DNA of 15,331 nt from Candidatus Dormiibacter sp. (GTDB taxonomy: Bacteria > Chloroflexota > Dormibacteria > UBA8260): contig JANWHI010000094.1 in assembly GCA_025450495.1 (NCBI GenBank), forward strand, positions 1 to 15,331, given 5' to 3'. Numbering within the stretch: the stretch's first letter is position 1; the number at the start of each line of letters is the position of its first letter. Under the pieces are notes generated by a model. It did not search any database. It was not told where the DNA came from and saw only the letters and a list, made by a program, of their open reading frames with translations. Positions 13,392-15,331 of the stretch are shown here, piece after piece. The position numbers and the translations under genes were made by a program.

Positions 13392-14114
13392 GTGGAAGGC
13401 CGACAGACGACAGTCCTCGTCGTCGACGACGACAGCCTGGTTCGCAAGGCAGTCCGGCTCACCTGCGAGGCTGAGGGCTACCACGTCACCGAGGTCGAGC
13501 GGGGTTCCGAGGTCCTCGGCGCGGTCGAGGCGGGGCGGCCTGACATCGTGCTGCTCGACCTGATGATGCCCGATCTGTCCGGCTTCGACATCTGTCGCGA
13601 CATCCGTCGCGCCGGGCACCGCATGCCGGTGGTCATCCTCTCCGCCAAGAACGAGGAGATCGACGTCGTGCTCGGGCTCGAGATCGGCGCCGACGACTAC
13701 ATCCAGAAGCCGTTCCGCCCGCGCGAGCTGCTCGCCCGCATCGCGGCGCACCTGCGCAAGGTGCACGAGAGCGCGTCGCACAACGGCGAAGGACGCCGCC
13801 TGGTATTCCGCGGCCTGGTCGTCGACACCGCGGAGCGCCGCGTGGCGCGCGACGACGAGGACATCACCCTGACCCACACCGAGTTCGACCTGCTCGCCTT
13901 CCTGGCGGGCAACGCCGGCGAGGTGCTCTCGCGCGACCGCATCCTCGCCGCGGTCTGGGGGTACGAACGGCCCATCGAGACGCGTGTCATCGACGTCCAC
14001 GTGCGCAACCTGCGGCGCAAGATCGAGCCCGATCCATCGCAGCCACGCTACATCCTCGCCGTGCCCGGCATCGGCTATCGCTTCACCAATACGCGCCCGG
14101 AGAACGGTCGGTAG
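13392..14114 (+). CDS. OmpR/PhoB-family two-component response regulator
   Basis: The 240-residue protein has a receiver domain (about 7-120) joined to a winged-helix DNA-binding domain (about 135-235). Receiver residues are complete: the acidic pocket D12-D13-D14, phospho-accepting D56 in LLDLMMPDLSG, S84 in VVILSAKNEE, and K106 in YIQKPFRPRELLARI. The output domain has the family phrases LTHTEFDLLAFLAGNAGEVL, SRDRILAAVWGY, VIDVHVRNLRRKIEPDPSQP and GIGYRF, and so should bind DNA as a transcription factor. No histidine kinase is present in the window, so the partner is elsewhere or phosphorylation comes from another source. It is divergent from the triple-DUF4388 gene, a plausible regulatory target or partner. 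The start was chosen by the AAGGA site and by the position of the -10 box. Confidence 0.95.
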   Translation: MEGRQTTVLVVDDDSLVRKAVRLTCEAEGYHVTEVERGSEVLGAVEAGRPDIVLLDLMMPDLSGFDICRDIRRAGHRMPVVILSAKNEEIDVVLGLEIGADDYIQKPFRPRELLARIAAHLRKVHESASHNGEGRRLVFRGLVVDTAERRVARDDEDITLTHTEFDLLAFLAGNAGEVLSRDRILAAVWGYERPIETRVIDVHVRNLRRKIEPDPSQPRYILAVPGIGYRFTNTRPENGR

Positions 14115-14117
14115 ACT
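14112..14117 (+). promoter_or_regulatory. Candidate leaderless -10 box of the small membrane protein gene
   Basis: TAGACT begins with the response regulator's own TAG stop codon and ends 7 bases before ATG 14125. A transcript beginning at or next to the ATG is predicted. No -35 is evident. Confidence 0.45.
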
Positions 14118-14124
14118 GATCTCG

Positions 14125-14394
14125 ATGGCCACGCCGCCGATGCTGCGCTCGACCGACGGGTCGGGCAGCGCACGCTCGACACCCGATCCGCTGGTTGCGC
14201 TCAACGTGTTCGCGCTCGGCGTGGTCGCGCTCGGGTTGTTCATCGCAGCGGTCCTCGCCGTCTACGACTGGAAGACCCCCGGCGCGGAGGCGCTGCTGGT
14301 CCTCTGGCTGGCGATCGTCGGGGTCGCGCTGCTCGGCCTCGACCTCGCAGTCCTGGTGACCCGCCACCTGCGCCGGCTGCGGCTGGGACTGTAG
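14125..14394 (+). CDS. Small two-helix membrane protein
   Basis: The 89-residue protein has a polar, Ser/Thr/Pro-rich N-terminus (about 20 residues) followed by two hydrophobic helices: about 24-47 (LVALNVFALGVVALGLFIAA) and about 56-78 (ALLVLWLAIVGVALLGLDLA). The short loop between them holds DWKTPGAE. The basic C-terminal end, RHLRRLRLGL, would lie in the cytoplasm, making this a hairpin with both ends inside. The start at ATG 14125 is supported by the -10 box 7 bases upstream; no ribosome site is visible, as expected for a leaderless message. It begins 11 bases after the response regulator and ends directly against the next gene (TAG then GTG), so the three may form one operon. I do not recognise a family. 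Confidence 0.75.
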   Translation: MATPPMLRSTDGSGSARSTPDPLVALNVFALGVVALGLFIAAVLAVYDWKTPGAEALLVLWLAIVGVALLGLDLAVLVTRHLRRLRLGL

Positions 14395-15051
14395 GTGACC
14401 GAGCATGCCGGAGCCGGTCTGCCCAACGAGTCCCCGCAGGCGCGGCCACCGTTCCCGTCGTACGAGGAGTTCGCCACCGACCTGCTCGAGGCGATCGATG
14501 CGTCCGGCCTGAGCATCGAGGACGTCCGCCACCACGTCGAGCCGGGCATCGGTGAGCGTCGCTTCGAGTGCACCGTGCGGCTGTCGCCCTCGGAGCCGCC
14601 TTCGCGCTACCACGTCCACGTCAACTTCGCGTGGGACGCGCTGATGACCTACGTGGCCAGCTACGGCAGCGGCGCCGACTGCGAGCTCTACCACGACGAG
14701 GAGGACTCCCAGGACTGTCCCCACCAGCACCTCGCGCCGCAGCCGTTCGTCGAGGTCGAGGCCGAGTTCGTGCTCGGCGATGGCGGCTACGAGCTCCAGG
14801 ACGTCGGCGAGGTGGGCACCTGGGTGGACACCGTGCAGACGCTGATCGGCAAGGCCTTCCCCGACGACGACCGGCCCTCGGTGCACATCGGGCTCGCGGC
14901 GCTCGGTCGCACCACGCTCGTCGAGAAGTTCACCGCCGAGCACTCCTGGCTCATCGACTTCGAGCGGCCACCGGACCTCGGGCTGATCGCGCGGCAGGTG
15001 CAGACGGCGCTGCGGATCGTGCCGCAGCTGGCGGATCGGCTGCCAATCTAG
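14395..15051 (+). CDS. Unrecognised acidic cytoplasmic protein with a Cys/His cluster
   Basis: The 218-residue protein starts at GTG 14395, immediately after the upstream TAG stop, with no spacer. It has no signal peptide or membrane segment and is acidic overall. Residues 96-112 (CELYHDEEDSQDCPHQH) give Cys96, His100, Cys108, His110 and His112, a spacing that could hold a metal ion. Around it are alternating beta-like segments: ERRFECTVRLS, YHVHVNFAWDALMTYVASYG, and VEVEAEFVLGDGGYELQDVG. The C-terminal half contains TWVDTVQTLIGKAF and ends in helices (IARQVQTALRIVPQLADRLP). I do not recognise a family and assign no function. Third-position G/C preference and continuity with the upstream gene support it as real coding sequence. 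Confidence 0.75.
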   Translation: MTEHAGAGLPNESPQARPPFPSYEEFATDLLEAIDASGLSIEDVRHHVEPGIGERRFECTVRLSPSEPPSRYHVHVNFAWDALMTYVASYGSGADCELYHDEEDSQDCPHQHLAPQPFVEVEAEFVLGDGGYELQDVGEVGTWVDTVQTLIGKAFPDDDRPSVHIGLAALGRTTLVEKFTAEHSWLIDFERPPDLGLIARQVQTALRIVPQLADRLPI

Positions 15052-15331
15052 CTCGGTCGGAGGGTGCCGTAGAAAGCCGAGGAGACGGCGGCGTCGCTCC
15101 GGTCGCTGTCCTCGCTGATCGCTACGGAGCCCCTCGGCTGCGCCGAGTGGGTCTCCGTGCGGCTGCGGATGCTCCCTGCGCGACGCCGCCGTCTCCTCTC
15201 TGGTAGTTGCTCGCACGCAACTGCTTTGTCTGCGCCGCTTCGCGCTGCGACTGCGCCGCCCTTCGCCGGTAACTGCCCCAGCCGGCAGAGGGGATGGCGG
15301 CGTCACGTAGAGAGCATCCGCAGCAGCGAGG
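15052..15331. repeat. Gene-free stretch with three related palindromic repeat copies
   Basis: No gene is seen to the right edge. A 19-mer (15079-15097, GAGGAGACGGCGGCGTCGC) occurs exactly inverted at 15180-15198. A third, direct copy at 15288-15306 matches 16 of 19. The second and third copies extend further: 15162-15198 and 15288-15324 are inverted relatives over 37 bases with 32 matches, all five differences being transitions. Inside the first pair is a nested hairpin at 15124-15158 (ACGGAG, CCC, CTCGG and their complements, with single-T bulges). Smaller palindromes are AGTTGC/GCAACT (15205-15222) and GCCGG/CCGGC (15265-15286). This resembles a REP/BIME-like or MITE-like repeat cluster; no transposase is seen. 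Confidence 0.7.
15124..15158. repeat. Nested hairpin inside the repeat cluster
   Basis: ACGGAG-CCC-CTCGG pairs with CCGAG-t-GGG-t-CTCCGT around the loop CTGCG, giving 14 base pairs with two single-T bulges, both on the 3' side. It lies between the arms of the 19-bp inverted repeat and could also act as a strong transcription stop for the upstream genes, although no T-run follows. Confidence 0.6.

Noticed and set aside
14083..15306. Long open frame on the minus strand (407 codons) across the right-end genes
   Set aside because: It lies opposite genes with clear family matches or strong coding character, and its translation is a low-complexity Arg/Gly/His/Asp mix typical of antisense frames in high-GC DNA.

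Overview
The window is high-GC chromosomal DNA next to the replication start of a bacterium. It opens inside dnaA (C-terminal third only), followed by a candidate origin and dnaN. Several features point to a high-GC Terrabacteria-type organism: GTG starts, -10 boxes of the form TANNNT lying 6-7 bases before start codons (leaderless-type genes), an actinobacterial-style ABC exporter, a DUF4388 protein and a short DUF721/DciA. An actinobacterial relative, or the Chloroflexota/Dormibacterota side, would fit. The lineage is an inference and cannot be settled from this sequence alone.

Layout. (1) 1-1982: dnaA (partial), an intergenic stretch with one perfect and several degenerate DnaA boxes, and dnaN. 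(2) 1983-5553: a secreted GH25-like protein fused to six beta-propeller-type repeats, a convergent small lipoprotein, and a divergent zinc-free quinone-oxidoreductase-type dehydrogenase. (3) 5569-7546: an imperfect palindrome, then a half-size ABC exporter. (4) 13216 down to 7570, minus strand: a tightly packed run of DUF4388 protein, Ig-like/beta-propeller lipoprotein, MGDG-synthase-like glycosyltransferase, recF and dciA. Neighbouring genes overlap at three of the four junctions. (5) 13392-15051, plus strand: an OmpR/PhoB-type response regulator divergent from the DUF4388 gene, a two-helix membrane protein, and an unrecognised acidic protein with a Cys/His cluster. (6) 15052-15331: no gene; three related copies of a palindromic repeat.

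How the parts fit. DnaA, the clamp, RecF and DciA (a replicative-helicase loading factor) are the replication core. Here recF-dciA is not directly behind dnaN: it lies about 6 kb away, inverted, and downstream of envelope genes. GtgA-like glycolipid synthesis and recF share a GTGA stop/start overlap, so translation of an envelope enzyme and a DNA-repair/replication protein may be coupled. The response regulator and the triple-DUF4388 protein share a 175-bp divergent promoter region and may form one signalling unit. I see no tRNA, rRNA, CRISPR, transposase or phage gene.

Most unusual items: the repeat cluster at the right edge, the triple-DUF4388/response-regulator pair beside the replication genes, the GH25-propeller fusion with near-identical internal repeats, and the set of leaderless-type promoters.
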